Source: Galaxea fascicularis (taxonomy: Eukaryota > Cnidaria > Anthozoa > Scleractinia > Euphylliidae). From it: a DNA stretch of 64,000 nucleotides. Below, piece after piece: positions 15,071 through 26,296 of this stretch; position 1 is the stretch's first letter, and the number at the start of each line of letters is the position of its first letter. The notes under the pieces were generated by a model. It saw only the letters and a program-made list of their open reading frames with translations. It was not told the DNA's origin and searched no databases. The position numbers and the translations under genes are program-made. Location: the NCBI GenBank assembly GCA_948470475.1, contig OX419342.1:22110077-22174076 (forward strand), in the 5' to 3' direction.

Positions 15071-15175
15071 AGATTTCCGCACAGCCCATACATTAATCAC
15101 AGTGCATTGTGTGACTGAAACCCTATACGTTTTTGGAACAGAGTTAGCATGACGTGATGCATGTATAATAATTTA

Positions 15176-15541
15176 GGGAGTTTTAGCAACTAGGACGGCA
15201 ACGGCAACGAGAACGCCACAAAACAATAGGATTAATGAGCAAAAACAATCGCTTTGCACGTGCGTTTTACAGTTTTGTACATTTCTTTGCCGTCCTCTGC
15301 ACAACAACAACGTCAAATGACCAAATTTTATGTTCTCTTGAGAACGTGAGCGCATGACAGCAAAGTTTTCTTTCTTTTTCCTTGCTTTAACACCGTTCAA
15401 AGTAATTTAGTTCCTGGACAGTTCGTCAGCATTTTCCAAGTTAAACAAATTTTAATAATTGCGAAAGTGTCACAGAAACGAGAAGTTATATTTTAAAATG
15501 ACGTTTTCGTTGCCGTCGCCGTCGTCGTTGCTAAAACTCCC
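15176..15541. mobile_element. Non-autonomous inverted-repeat transposon, 366 bp
   Basis: Starts GGGAGTTTTAGCAACTAGGA and ends with the near reverse complement CGTCGTTGCTAAAACTCCC. The inverted ends are about 44 bp and contain runs of CGGCAACGGCAACGAGAACG. TA dinucleotides flank both ends (15174-15175 and 15542-15543), as expected for a TA-target element such as Tc1/mariner-like MITEs. No transposase frame. Confidence 0.8.
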
Positions 15542-15589
15542 TAATGTATGTGGCTGTACGGAAATCTTTCCCTTATATCGAAATTAAAA

Positions 15590-15860
15590 AATCTACTTTG
15601 CAAATCATAAACTGAAATAAACGGCACTACAGCGAGCTACTGTTTACTAGCTTTCATCTGAATGGCGACACTCTAGGATTTCATCCACAGACTCAAAAGT
15701 TAGCTCAACCGTGCAAAGTATAAAAGCAGTACCGTAGAGGAAGAATCCGTAGAAGAAAGAAGAAGATTTCATCCACAGACTCAAACCTTAGCTCAACCAC
15801 GCAAAGTATAACAGCAATTTCGTAGAAGAAGAATGCTCACTTGAAGGGCCACACTTGAAC
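15590..15860 (+). repeat. Same ~107-bp repeat family, second block
   Basis: Continues the 14.2-kb array after the inverted-repeat transposon at 15176-15541. GATTTCATCCACAGACTCAA occurs at 15678 and 15764, with AGCTCAACCGTGCAAAGTAT and a near copy. The transposon therefore seems to have landed in the array. Confidence 0.75.
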
Positions 15861-16535
15861 ATTTTCATGAACAGTACCAAAACAAGTATTATGATCTCGA
15901 ACAAAGTATTCGTTATCACGAATTTGAGTCAATATTGTACATGATGCTTAAGAAAATTATTTTTTTTAGCTGATAACCCTGAACAAAATCAATATTTTTT
16001 CCTGTTTTTGTACATGCTGTTGAATTTTTCCCGGAATAGAGTATCACAACGCAGGACCTACTCTTTCGACATTGTCGTCATCATTGTGACCGGTGTCGAT
16101 TCGCGTATTTCAGACACATCGTCGAGTGTAATATATCAAATATAACAGGAGAAGTTTATTAGCTACAGTAGTAAGACGAAGAATGGAAATACCATGCGTA
16201 ATCGGCTTCGAGGTGCTTGGATATCTGATGAAATAGGCTGTCGAGTGTTTGATATAGCTTCTTAAATTTAAGGCAAAAGACCACCAAATTTGATGACAAT
16301 TAGAATCACACCCCAGCTCCTTTACGGTATCTTATTTCAACGGGTTTACAACCTCTTTGCGTAATCTTTGCCTTGTACTGGTTGGAATTTTAAAAAAGTG
16401 ATCGCTTGCTTCGCACGCGGTAGAGAGTATTGAGGGGGTGGTCATGAGGGCGCGGGGTGGGAGGAGGGGGAAGGGCTGAGAAATATAACCTCTAAAATCA
16501 TGATATTTACCCAGGAAGCTCCACCCACCGAAGTT
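15861..16535. other. No recognisable feature
   Basis: AT-rich spacer between the tandem repeat and the SINE; nothing identified. Confidence 0.6.
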
Positions 16536-16699
16536 GGTTTCAGGGAGGTCCTGCATCCTGTTCGAATTAAAATTTGGAAATGCTGGTTTTTGAAGAGAGG
16601 GGAAAACCGAAGTACACGGAGAAAAACCTCTCCGAGCAGAGTAGAGAACCAACAGCAAACTCGAGCGCTCTCACCACTGCGCCAACCCCGCTCCCCTAA
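16536..16699 (-). mobile_element. tRNA-derived SINE, copy 2, with internal deletion
   Basis: Read on the minus strand this has the same A-box start (GGCGCAGTGGTGAGAGC) and then the same central domain as the SINE at 44.2 kb. However, the ~55 bp holding the B box are absent: the sequence goes from GAGCGCTCGAG straight to TTTGCTGTTGGTTCTCTACT. Without a B box it should no longer be transcribed by RNA polymerase III. Overlapping open frames here on both strands are explained by the SINE. Confidence 0.8.
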
Positions 16700-18451
16700 A
16701 ACGAAGGGGATTTTTAAGAGTAGGTACTTTGTGGAACTTGTATTCAATGACCTAAAACAGGACAATTTTTGTGATAACGCTTTTAATTTTGAATTTCACA
16801 GACCTCTTAATTGTGTGACATTTCAAACCCCGGACTTGCTTTACGCCAAGTCATCAAGACGTTTTCTAAGGAGAATTTATCCAAGATGGGTAACCGAACT
16901 GTAGTATTTAATATGTCACGAGCACAATTGAACAAACGTAAGGCGATCGGACACGTGGCTTCCGCCTAGAACTGGATGGATGTTCCATGAAGTTTGCTCG
17001 CAAATGAAACTATCTACGTTTACGGAACTAGATAAGAAGCTATTTAGAAGAATCAACACAACATACCGTTGTTCCCTTTTTCTTCGGAGAAGTTTCCCTT
17101 GATGTCAACTTTCGTTGAACAAGTTCTTCACATCGCTGGACAAGGCTTCGTTCCAACCAATCACTCTCGTCTTTTCGCTGATTACAGGAAATGTCTTTGA
17201 AATGATGGAAAATCTCTTTGGGGCAAGCGGAAGGTACGTTGAGAAACATGGCGTATCAACTAGGAACCTCGTATTTACCTGCGGTTACAATAAGTCATCG
17301 TAAGAGACAGCATGTCACGAGTTTGTTGATGCTACTTTGAAAAGCTGAAAACGATTTTTGAAGCAAATGAAAGATTGAAGTGGATTGCAACTTGAAAACG
17401 TTAGGCTAAATGTTTCAACTTTCCCTCTTGAGCTCGGCTAAGCTTAACTGAGTGCGGAAAAATAGCCAAATAAAGATTATTGCTTGCTTCCCCTTTGAGA
17501 AAATGGCTTGGGGCCGTTAACTATTAGGGCCGTTAACTATCGTTGAGCCACATCTTGTTTCGGAAACTGAAAATTGTAATTAGTTTAGTGGGTAATCTGT
17601 TAACTTGGACGCCCCTAGGGAAAAATATTGTATATTACTTAGGGAGGATAAATGAAGCAAAATCTTCATCAAATTAGAGACAGAAGAAGAGTCATGCAAC
17701 CAACCAGTGAACATTAGTTTTGAGACTGAAATTGAAACTCTCAAGTGTGGCTATTCAAACACACGAGTTAAACCAAAATTTGGCGGTAATTAGTGTGAAG
17801 CATTGAATAATTAAGCTCGTTGGACTTGGTCTCAGTCGGAGAGTTGGTTCGTGCAGTATACTTAATTAGGCGGAAAGAAGCTGTTCCACATTGGCTCACT
17901 CTACGTAGACATCATGGTAAGGATAAAAAGTAATGATACTACTTTTGCTGGCTAATTAAAGAAGACTAAGTTACAATCAACTGAAGGGTCAGTTGATTTG
18001 CCGTTTTTGGCCTTTTGCAAAAGAAACTGGATTTGCCTTTTGTCCTTGGAAAACTGAGGAAGGTGTACCATATTCACCTGATCAACTCAGAGATGTATCA
18101 CGAAATCGGGTGGTGACGCAGCAATGCAAATACAGCTAGTTGCTTTTTGCATTTAGAAAATGGCGTTACGTATGACAGACCCTTGTCTTTGGATCGCTGA
18201 ACAAGTTCAAATTGTCGGTGACAAGGAGACAAATTGACATGGACTTACTACCTACCTCAGCAACTCACTGAACTTAACAACTAACAGCTTAATTCTTCTT
18301 TCTAGTCACCTTGTGTTCCTTCGAATTCTAATGTTGAGGAAACGTCCTTAAATACTGAACGTTTTCACAGTTAACACCCCTTGATTTTTGGATTTCATCA
18401 ACAGACAAAAATGTTACAAAAGCGTCGCACGCTTGCAGTGAAAGATCAACG
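16700..18451. other. No recognisable gene
   Basis: Only a small direct duplication of GGGCCGTTAACTATTA at 17511-17540. No coding or mobile signal. Confidence 0.6.
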
Positions 18452-18602
18452 ATGCCGTTCTTTATAACCACCTACATTCTCCTCTACCTCACACCACAAG
18501 CTGTAATGGTCACCAGCGACGGCATCCCACTGAGCAACGGCCATAACGTGAATTCACAAATTAAGCGTGGGAGTGATTTTGCCCTGCGTGGTAATCGATT
18601 TC
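18452..18602 (+). CDS. Candidate first exon of a secreted protein (unrecognised)
   Basis: An ATG opens MPFFITTYILLYLTPQAVMV, a plausible signal peptide, followed by TSDGIPLSNGHNVNSQIKRG with a dibasic KR and then SDFALRGNRF. The frame reaches an excellent donor (C|GTAAGTAC at 18603). Without splicing it would stop at 18643, giving 63 aa. I could not find a continuing exon downstream and do not recognise the peptide. It could equally be a chance open frame. Confidence 0.25.
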
Positions 18603-18999
18603 GTAAGTACGAAAGGCGTGCAAATCATCGACATTTCCTTTAAAACGCTCTTTGCACAGGACGCAGATAGTGAGGGGAGTAAGCTCTATAATATCAAGCT
18701 ACAAGCCAGATAAATGGTTCGTGTTTTCTTGCTAAATTATTCAAAAGTTCCCTTGTTCAAGCACGTTTTGTGCCAATTTACTGCAGACAAACATAGCGGC
18801 AGCATAGGGAGTGAGCTTGTGGGAGGACCCCCCTTGAATAACCTGCATTCAAAAGGTTTAGAAAAGCTGGTGATCGGATTGTAACACGGCTATAACTAGG
18901 TTAAACAAAATTCCGCCAAGCAGCACGTGGGCTATGGTTAAGTTGGTTCCGCGCCAAGTTTAGAAACCAAGCGGTTTGTGGCAATTAGTTTGTGGAAAG

Positions 19000-20010
19000 A
19001 CCTCGGTTACTAAATAACTTAACTATTTCCTTAGATTCCAAACACTGAATTTGGAGAGGCATATTATGAGAGGAGGTAAGACAGCTATAATACTGTTGCA
19101 CTGCTACAGGAATCTCCTGGCTGCTTGTATTGAGAATCACAAAGATGACTGGTGGCTGGAAATAATTAAATAATTGAAATAATTCGGTGTTACAACATGA
19201 TTTGTTCCAGGTCACGTCCGAGCCAAAATTAGAACATAAAAGGTGAGAGATAGCAGCTTTGAAAAGAACTTTCTGAAAATTGCAAAAATATAAAACTGAA
19301 CAAAAAAACATTAATTTCTAAAAAAGTTTCCTTGTTGTAACCAAATTTAGGCTTACTCAGTTCCAAACCAAGCACAGGAGCGTTTAACGTAGCGAGCGAG
19401 GACACTCTTTAAATGAGTGTACCGCGAATTGTAAATATGACGGGTGGCTGGGCTTAAGATCTGTTTAAAACAAGATTTTAAGTAGCTAACCAAATTTAGA
19501 GCACACAAATAAGTGACAATGAGTTTGGACGCTATTCGCTTTCAAATGGAAAGGCGCTGTTCACTTGCAAGTGTTCAACATTGAAGAAAAGAGAAGTGAC
19601 CATTGGATTGTTATCTCTTGCTAAAGTAATGAAACAGCATGACTCGCCCAACTTGGCCATAAATAGACTATATGTCGATACTTTAAACTTCGAAATATGC
19701 TCTCAATCAACTAATTATGTCAGAATTGTAAAAGAGGCAGGTGACTAAGTTGTTATCTCTTACTAAATTATTAATATAATTCCGTGTTACAACTCGATCA
19801 GGTACAGACAAATTTAGAAACACGAAAAGAAGTGGGAGTTTTGGGTCGACGTATGTTCCTCAATTAGCTGTTATTAAAAATGTAAAAATAGCAAGTAACT
19901 GGTTTGTTCCTCTTTCACTAAATTATGAAAATAACTTGGTATTGCAACAGGGCATGGGCTAGCGACACGCAAAGTTCAAACACAAGTAAAAATGATCACT
20001 GGAGTGAGTA
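19000..20010 (+). repeat. Possible degenerate tandem repeat, ~130-150-bp period
   Basis: The motifs TTATCTCTTACTAAATTATT, GTGTTACAACATGAT and AAATTTAGAACACAAA recur in order about 19150-19290, 19480-19640, 19750-19870 and 19910-20010. Divergence is high, so unit borders are uncertain. Confidence 0.4.
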
Positions 20011-21833
20011 CATGGAGGAATACCAATGCCCTTCAAATTCCTGCACTTAGAACAACAAAACTGTATGAAAACAATAACAAACATCTCAGATAAATTTCAA
20101 GCCACGCGACAAGAGTTTCCTTGTCAAAACTTAGTCAGGTAGTTTAAAGGCGCAATTTGAAAAAGAAACTTGTTAAGTGTCAGATAATTAATTTCTTCAA
20201 GAATTTTCTTTTCGTTGTCCGTTTTCTTGCAATGCGTCAGTCAGGTGGGAAGCATATCTTGTCAGATCTAGAGTTTTCCGATAAGTGATGGTTTTCGAGG
20301 GTCAATTTGTAAAGTACTTCGTCAATCAAAAATAACAAAACGATTAATCTACTAGTACCTCACGGATCGAGGTTATGGCGAGAAAACAACAGTGTCGTCG
20401 AAGAGGCCGTCCAAGGGGGTAGAAGCAACAAGTGACATGGCTCCGAAAACAGGGGACAATTAACTCCCAAAAAGACACGGACAGAAATAGCGTGACAGGG
20501 ACATTTTACCTTTAGACCCTCTTTGTTTTCTTTGCGACAGTAACATTTGTCCCTAACCAAACAGACAAAGTTGTAAACGGGCGACAAAGCGACACCAAAA
20601 ACACCCCTTGGAAGTCCTCGTAGAAGGCGCTTTTTTTGAATGAAAAAATACAACTTAACCGATTCCATCTGAATGGTCAACAGCAAAATGGAAAAGTAAA
20701 GAATACTTCAGTTCTATAGCATACCTGTTAAACAGGTACAGCTGCTTGATAGCTTTCATTGATAGTCACACTTAACGATTTCATCAGTAAAAGTGGAACT
20801 TGTAATGTTGATACAAATCTTCGAACGTTTCACTATGAGGTTGATATAATCAAACACGCTAGAAGAATTCCATAAACGTCGATGTAAGAAATATGACATA
20901 CAGCAACTTTGTTCGTTGGATCGCCATGTAGGTCAGCATGACGATTGGAATGAATAAAACAAGTGTAGAGATCCAAGGCCGATCGCACAGCTCAAGGTTA
21001 GTAAATTAAATAGGTAAATAGGTTAGCAAAATATTAGGCCACTTTATCAGAACTGATATACCAGTCTTAGTCAAATGAAAACCTACCTCACTTGAATGTC
21101 AAGTTTTCTAAGAGACAGACACTACCTCTTTCCTCCAAACTAATGTACCTGCCACTTAAATACCACTAATTATTCAGACTTCAGTTGTCTAGAGATTCTG
21201 CTCTGAATTGTTCAAATATCTGGACATTTTTATCACGTTTTAATGCATCAACGACATCAACAACTTCCTTTGGAATAGAACAACTGCAAAGAGTGTTGTT
21301 TGTAGGAAACCTGCAGAATAGTTCAATAGGCATTTCTCTTGAAAACGCATTTACGGAAAAAGCCGTAAGAAATTTCAAGGAAACGTTTCGGAGAAATTGC
21401 CGCTGAGGCCAAATCGTCCTTTCTACAATATAATGAAAGTATGGAATAATGGAATAATCTTGTCAATCACAATGAAAATGAATCACCAAGTCAAGACGCT
21501 GTCCCTCCACAAATGCCACGTTCTTTCAAGTTCAGCGTTAACAGAAATTCCCACATGCAATAATTCCAGAGGCCGTCCTGACGTAAACTCACGTCAATTT
21601 CCGGCCATGAGACTACATTTGTCTCAACAAGGTTTGCAAACCAGTTTTTCCTTAAAGTTAAGCCAAAATGCGGATCGAAAGAGACCCTCTTTTTCTTGGA
21701 AAGTTAGGTTGAGATTCATGAAAAGATGAAAACCACATGCGCCTGGGCGTGGTCTAATAGTATCTCATTCGCACTAAAGGAGCTTGGTCCAGACAATGTA
21801 TAAATACTGTTACACGTATTGTCTTCACTTAAT
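20011..21833. other. Mostly empty, with a scrap of the ~107-bp repeat
   Basis: GATAGCTTTCATTGATAGTC then CACACTTAACGATTTCATCA at 20740-20790 matches the repeat at 14.2 kb. Otherwise nothing recognised. Confidence 0.5.
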
Positions 21834-22064
21834 AGAGAGATTAAGCATGACGTTTACGCCAAACGGCAAACGTCGGAGTGAAATTAGGGTTTTGACGAAA
21901 ATGTAAGAACCCTGCTTGGTATTAGCTCATTTCTGTCCTGTTAGCTCCAGATATCAAGCAACTTCTCAAAGGAACGAGACAAGTTAAAATGAGAGAATTT
22001 TCACGCTTTTATGATGAGCAGGATGCCTGCCGTTTCCCGTAAACGTCATGCTTAATCTGTCTCT
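21834..22064. mobile_element. Small inverted-repeat element (MITE), 231 bp
   Basis: The left end AGAGAGATTAAGCATGACGT, continuing TTTACGCCAAACGGCA, is mirrored by the right end ...TGCCGTTTCCCGTAAACGTC, ATGCTTAATCTGTCTCT. The arms are about 38 bp with a few mismatches. No coding content. Confidence 0.7.
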
Positions 22065-22587
22065 TGTGTAGCCTAGTGTTACTCACAAATCAACCCGCGA
22101 AGGAAGTCTTAATATCACAAGTAAGTTACTATTTACATACAGCAACACAAACAGTCCCAAATAACAGGTTGGGCCTCCCAAAATAGACCAGAGCATAAAA
22201 ATGACTCTTTGGCCACCAGTGCTATCAAATGCCACAAAAAGATCTTAAGTTCTCAGAACTGGGCAGAATTTGAATGGTGTGATTTCAATTGTGGCTTCCA
22301 TGTTGGACAGTCTTCTGGCCAAGACAATCCTTCATATAAAGCACTTTCACGTGTGTTTCTTGTTATGCTGTGCGCGGTTCTAAATATTGAGACCTTAATT
22401 TTGAAATTTGTCTGAGGCTCGAGTTAGTAACTATTCAAATGAAATGATGCAGAGCTATGTTACATTTTCTCGCGATGCTGGCAACACGCATTGCTAAGGT
22501 TGTTGTATTTCAGTTAAAAATGTGAATAAAATCTTCAAAAGCAACAAATCACACTAAACAGGTCTAAACAGCTCTATTTCAATCTGT

Positions 22588-22642
22588 GCCGTTGAATCGT
22601 TTTGTAAAATATCAGTGATATTTTACAAAACGATTCAACGGC
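22588..22642. repeat. Perfect 55-bp palindrome (27-bp arms, 1-base spacer)
   Basis: GCCGTTGAATCGTTTTGTAA, AATATCA, one G, then the exact reverse complement through position 22642. No mismatch in 27 bp. Confidence 0.97.
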
Positions 22643-25080
22643 GATGATCCTCAATTGTATTCAGCTGAGGATCTGGGTAAAGGAATGAGACCAGCGATCA
22701 TCTTACCATACAACTGTTTCATGAGACCCATCGTTCATGACTCTATTCAAAGGTTTGTAAACTTCGCTTATTAAAGCTACATTAAAATCTAAATTGAATT
22801 TAGGAATGAAAAACACAAACCTCGTGTAGTTAACGTGACAGAATCGTCAGAATTCCAATGATCACTCTGCGTAGAGCTTTTTTGTGTCACAATTTATTAC
22901 TCAGGAAGAGTTAAATAACGTCGCACGCCAAGCAATTAATTTGCTAAAGCAGTTATTTGAATAAATAAGAGAACCTTTCAACTTCCGCTCTCTTGTCAGT
23001 TACATTAGCTTTGGCATGGGCGAGGTGTACGGAAGGCAGTTAATGCAAATTTTCGTTTTCTATACGAACGTGCTCAGCAAAGTACAGCCATGTTTCAAAA
23101 ATAATTTCATTTAGTTCTCAGCAAGAAGAACTATTTAATACACAGGCGAAGTCTTTATTATTTATTCATTCATCTTATCATGTTTACCTTGCGACTACAA
23201 ATTGCCAATGGCAACAAAATTTTCTGTAGATATTAGCGCAGTGTATTACTATTAAAGTTAGCTAAATGGATTCGATAGCTAATGAAAATGTGATACACAA
23301 GGGGCAGATAGCAGTAAAATGAATGTTTCACAATGTTCCATTTGTTAATTCTTATAGAAACAAATTCAATTAAGACCACGAGTTAGGGAAATTTTAAAAC
23401 TTCCGCTTGCAGTAAGTATTCCTGTTTACTTTGAGGAAAATATAGTCCAAAGCGTTTTGCCCAATTTAATTTGAGAATTTGTTTAAGATAAGCTCGTGTT
23501 ATGTTTTACAAGCTGAGTTTGTAATTCCGTCGCGGGTCACGGAGGCATCTGATATTATTCGTGAAGACTAAACAAGTGGGGCATACAAAACATATGTAAA
23601 TTTCGCTGTACATGTGGAGTTGATAAAGAAAAATAATAACAAAAGATTTTCTATTTTCCTCCAAGAACAGTGCAATGAACGAGTTATCATACAGTTTTGC
23701 AAACGTTTAGGCCGCTAACTGGCCAGCTAGAAGCACATTTATTTGGGTGATTGACAGTAGTAGGCCTTGGAATTCCCTCCAAATGGCACAGAATGTACAA
23801 ATTCTGGGGGAATTGATGGCCAGGGCCAATCAAGCAAAATGACTCATAATTGTTAACTGAACCTTTGTGTCACACAAAGGTTCAGTTACACAACGAAGTT
23901 CGGCGCCTTTTGGGGGACCGTTATCCTTCCTGTTGCAGCTGCCTCGGTACCCATCACTATTTTATCTAGGACATCGTTGATGATTTCTGACCGATGATTT
24001 AAATACAATCTTTATCTCGTAAGTTGTTACCTGCTGTATGAGAATTTTTTTTTCGGTGATGGAAATTTAGATCTGTTGCTAGCTAAACAAGTTTTTGTGT
24101 TTGCCATTGTGGACGCTAACTAAAAATTCTACTTATCCTTAACCTGCTATCGAGCTCATTTTCGTTTATAGCAAGGGCCAACATAAGAAGACATAAGAGC
24201 GATGGTACAATAGGCCTGATGGCACGTTAGCATATCCTTAGCAAATTACACATATCTATGTTACATTAATCAAAAATTTGCTCAGCATCAAACTCTTTGA
24301 TATCTTTGAAAGTAATTTGTCACTTCCGTGTTCTATTTACCAAATCGATTCAAATGTCAAAGACGTCTGCCGCCATAACATGAGAGCGTAATTGGTAGCC
24401 GACTGAAATAGTGAAGTACCCATGAGAGACAAAGGAAATTGTTCATCCCGAGATAAAGTGCTTGAGCTTAAGAACGCGCCAGGTCCAATAAAGTACACGT
24501 AAATAGCAACGAAATTCATTTCCGACACAGTCGCTCCTCCATGCTTAACATTTTCTGCTAAGTGGTATGGCCAGAGCCAAGCTTCAAAACGGGACGATCA
24601 AACGGCTGACCAGATAAAGCCGGAGAAACTTACGGTATCAAATTTGGTTTCCTTAAACGGACGGCTCTCCCACGCGAAATTGAGAATTATTGCAATATAC
24701 CTCGACATCCAATATCACCCTCAGTCACATTTGCACTAATCAGCAAATGTTACTGCTTTCTACTGAGGCGACACAACTCAATTGGTTGACACTGGGCGTG
24801 TAGCGACATTCGAAAGCGTTGGATCGCTGTTTTATTAATTCTTCACTGAATCTTCTCTAAAGTGTTCACCAACCGGGTGTCAGAAATAAATTTTTTCCGG
24901 GTTTGTTTCTTCCTCAGAGCCAACTACTTGAAAGAGACGACTAGAGTTTAGACTAGATTCTTATTTAATGTACGTGATTAAGAGAGACAGACAAACAGAC
25001 AGTTTCAGCATGATATGACAGCCTGTGGACCTATGCTTTAATTATGCCTTTGTTATGCGGTACAATGTAATGATATCTTT
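22643..25080. other. No recognisable gene
   Basis: Apart from the palindrome at 23854, nothing identified. An open frame at 24337-24528 (minus) has no family resemblance. Confidence 0.6.
23854..23888. repeat. Perfect 35-bp palindrome (17-bp arms, 1-base spacer)
   Basis: TAACTGAACCTTTGTGT, one C, then ACACAAAGGTTCAGTTA. Same geometry as the palindrome 1.2 kb to the left. Confidence 0.97.
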
Positions 25081-25089
25081 CGGCGTTAT

Positions 25090-25260
25090 GGAGAGAAAGA
25101 TATAAACATCTAATTGAAAGCTGTTGAGCAGAGCTCTTCAATACTACTGACAATCTAAAGTAAGCCATCAGTTGAAACTGAGGTCACCTTAAAAGATGAA
25201 ATGCCTAAGTGTGACCATTCACATGAAAGTTGCTGAGCTGTATTTTCAAAGACAAATCAC
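25090..25260 (-). repeat. ~107-bp repeat family, inverted scraps
   Basis: AAAGCTGTTGAGCAGAGCTC and GTGTGACCATTCACATGAAA, GTTGCTGAGC are reverse complements of the unit's GCTCAG..GCTTTCAT.TGAATGGTCACAC segment. Confidence 0.55.
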
Positions 25261-25350
25261 AATTTTGTCACGATGGGGAAGTAAAGTTTTGAAAACTTAC
25301 AAACTTTAAGGTCAGTTATGTGAAAGACCATACAAGGAGATCAACGATAC

Positions 25351-25976
25351 TTGTGAATGTGGAGTATTTTAACACGATTAAAACTAGAACTTTTAGTTGA
25401 AGTAGAGGTAAAATTTGTCAGCAAGATGTTTTTCATCCATTTTTTCCCATATTTGTTTGTTCTTAGCTTGCTACCTTGATAACCCTTTGTTACCGTCACT
25501 CTTAGGAGAAAAAAGGTTTTCTTTTCTATTTAAGCTACCACTTAAAAAAATACCAGTCTCCTTAATGCATCCCCAAATGCATTTTTAAATATTCCTTTTC
25601 TTTGGTGTGTTAATCATACGTTGAAAAGAATCATTTCTTCCTTTGCCTTTTTCAAAAAATATATATGTATATCGAAACAGGTGTGTATCGTAAAAAAAGA
25701 TGTAGCACTCCAGACGTCATCTTAAGTTTAAGAGCTTTTTGTTCAAACTTTGTGTCAGGGAAGGATCAAGTTTGGGTTAGAATATTTAAACTAAGTAAAA
25801 AGCTACTGGGCAGAACTTACCGATTGTGCTGTTTATTATGCTGTACAAGGTCGCTCCTACCTTCGCGTCCGTGGATGGAATTCTGAAGGTTCAATGAAAG
25901 TTATATTGAACAATTTTTCTCTTTGACATTGTTCAGTATTATGCTATCCAAGGTGGTTTGGAATTCTGAACTGTGC
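25351..25976 (+). repeat. Left arm of a large inverted duplication
   Basis: Matches the reverse complement of about 28664-29305 along its length: TGTGGAGTATTTTAACA, AAAATTTGTCAGCAAGAT, ATATTTGTTTGTTC.TAGCTT, GTCATCTTAAG.TTAAGAGC and GGAATTCTGAACTGTG, in order. The arm includes an antisense piece of the ~107-bp repeat (25810-25960). Confidence 0.8.
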
Positions 25977-26005
<29 letters not shown>

Positions 26006-26007
<2 letters not shown>

Positions 26008-26183
26008 TCAATAAGTTCCCAGGAAGCATCAGAATTTCAGAGCTTCGGAAGATTGTCCTCCTTGGGACTGCTGACATATTTAGGAGGACCCTATCCAAGT
26101 AATCCAACAGACTTATGACTGCCCAAGGTTCAGGGAATGAACTCGGCACCATAAGAGAACAAAGCAAGATTTCAAAGAGAATG
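26006..26183 (+). mobile_element. LINE 3' end related to the one in SRD5A1 intron 3
   Basis: RISELRKIVLLGTADIFRRT then LSK is encoded at about 26032-26104. It parallels the LLGTAKMLRKVLSL end at 57 kb, and likewise runs into a long AAT array, here at 26184. Only this terminal part is seen. It is flanked on the left by another AAT run (25977-26005). Confidence 0.5.
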
Positions 26184-26232
<49 letters not shown>

Positions 26233-26246
26233 TGATGATGATGATA

Positions 26247-26278
<32 letters not shown>

Positions 26279-26296
26279 GAAGAAGAAGAAGAAGAA
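26182..26296 (+). repeat. Compound microsatellite (AAT)n-(GAT)n-(AAG)n
   Basis: About 15 ATA triplets, then GATGAT to 26278, then AAGAAG to 26296. It accounts for the homopolymer-like open frames on both strands here. Confidence 0.98.

Noticed and set aside
16332..16904. Overlapping 107-134-codon frames on both strands
   Set aside because: Explained by the SINE on the minus strand; frames on both strands overlap the same repeat.
20360..20686. 108-codon minus-strand open frame
   Set aside because: No family resemblance, low-complexity Leu/Pro content and no splice or promoter context.
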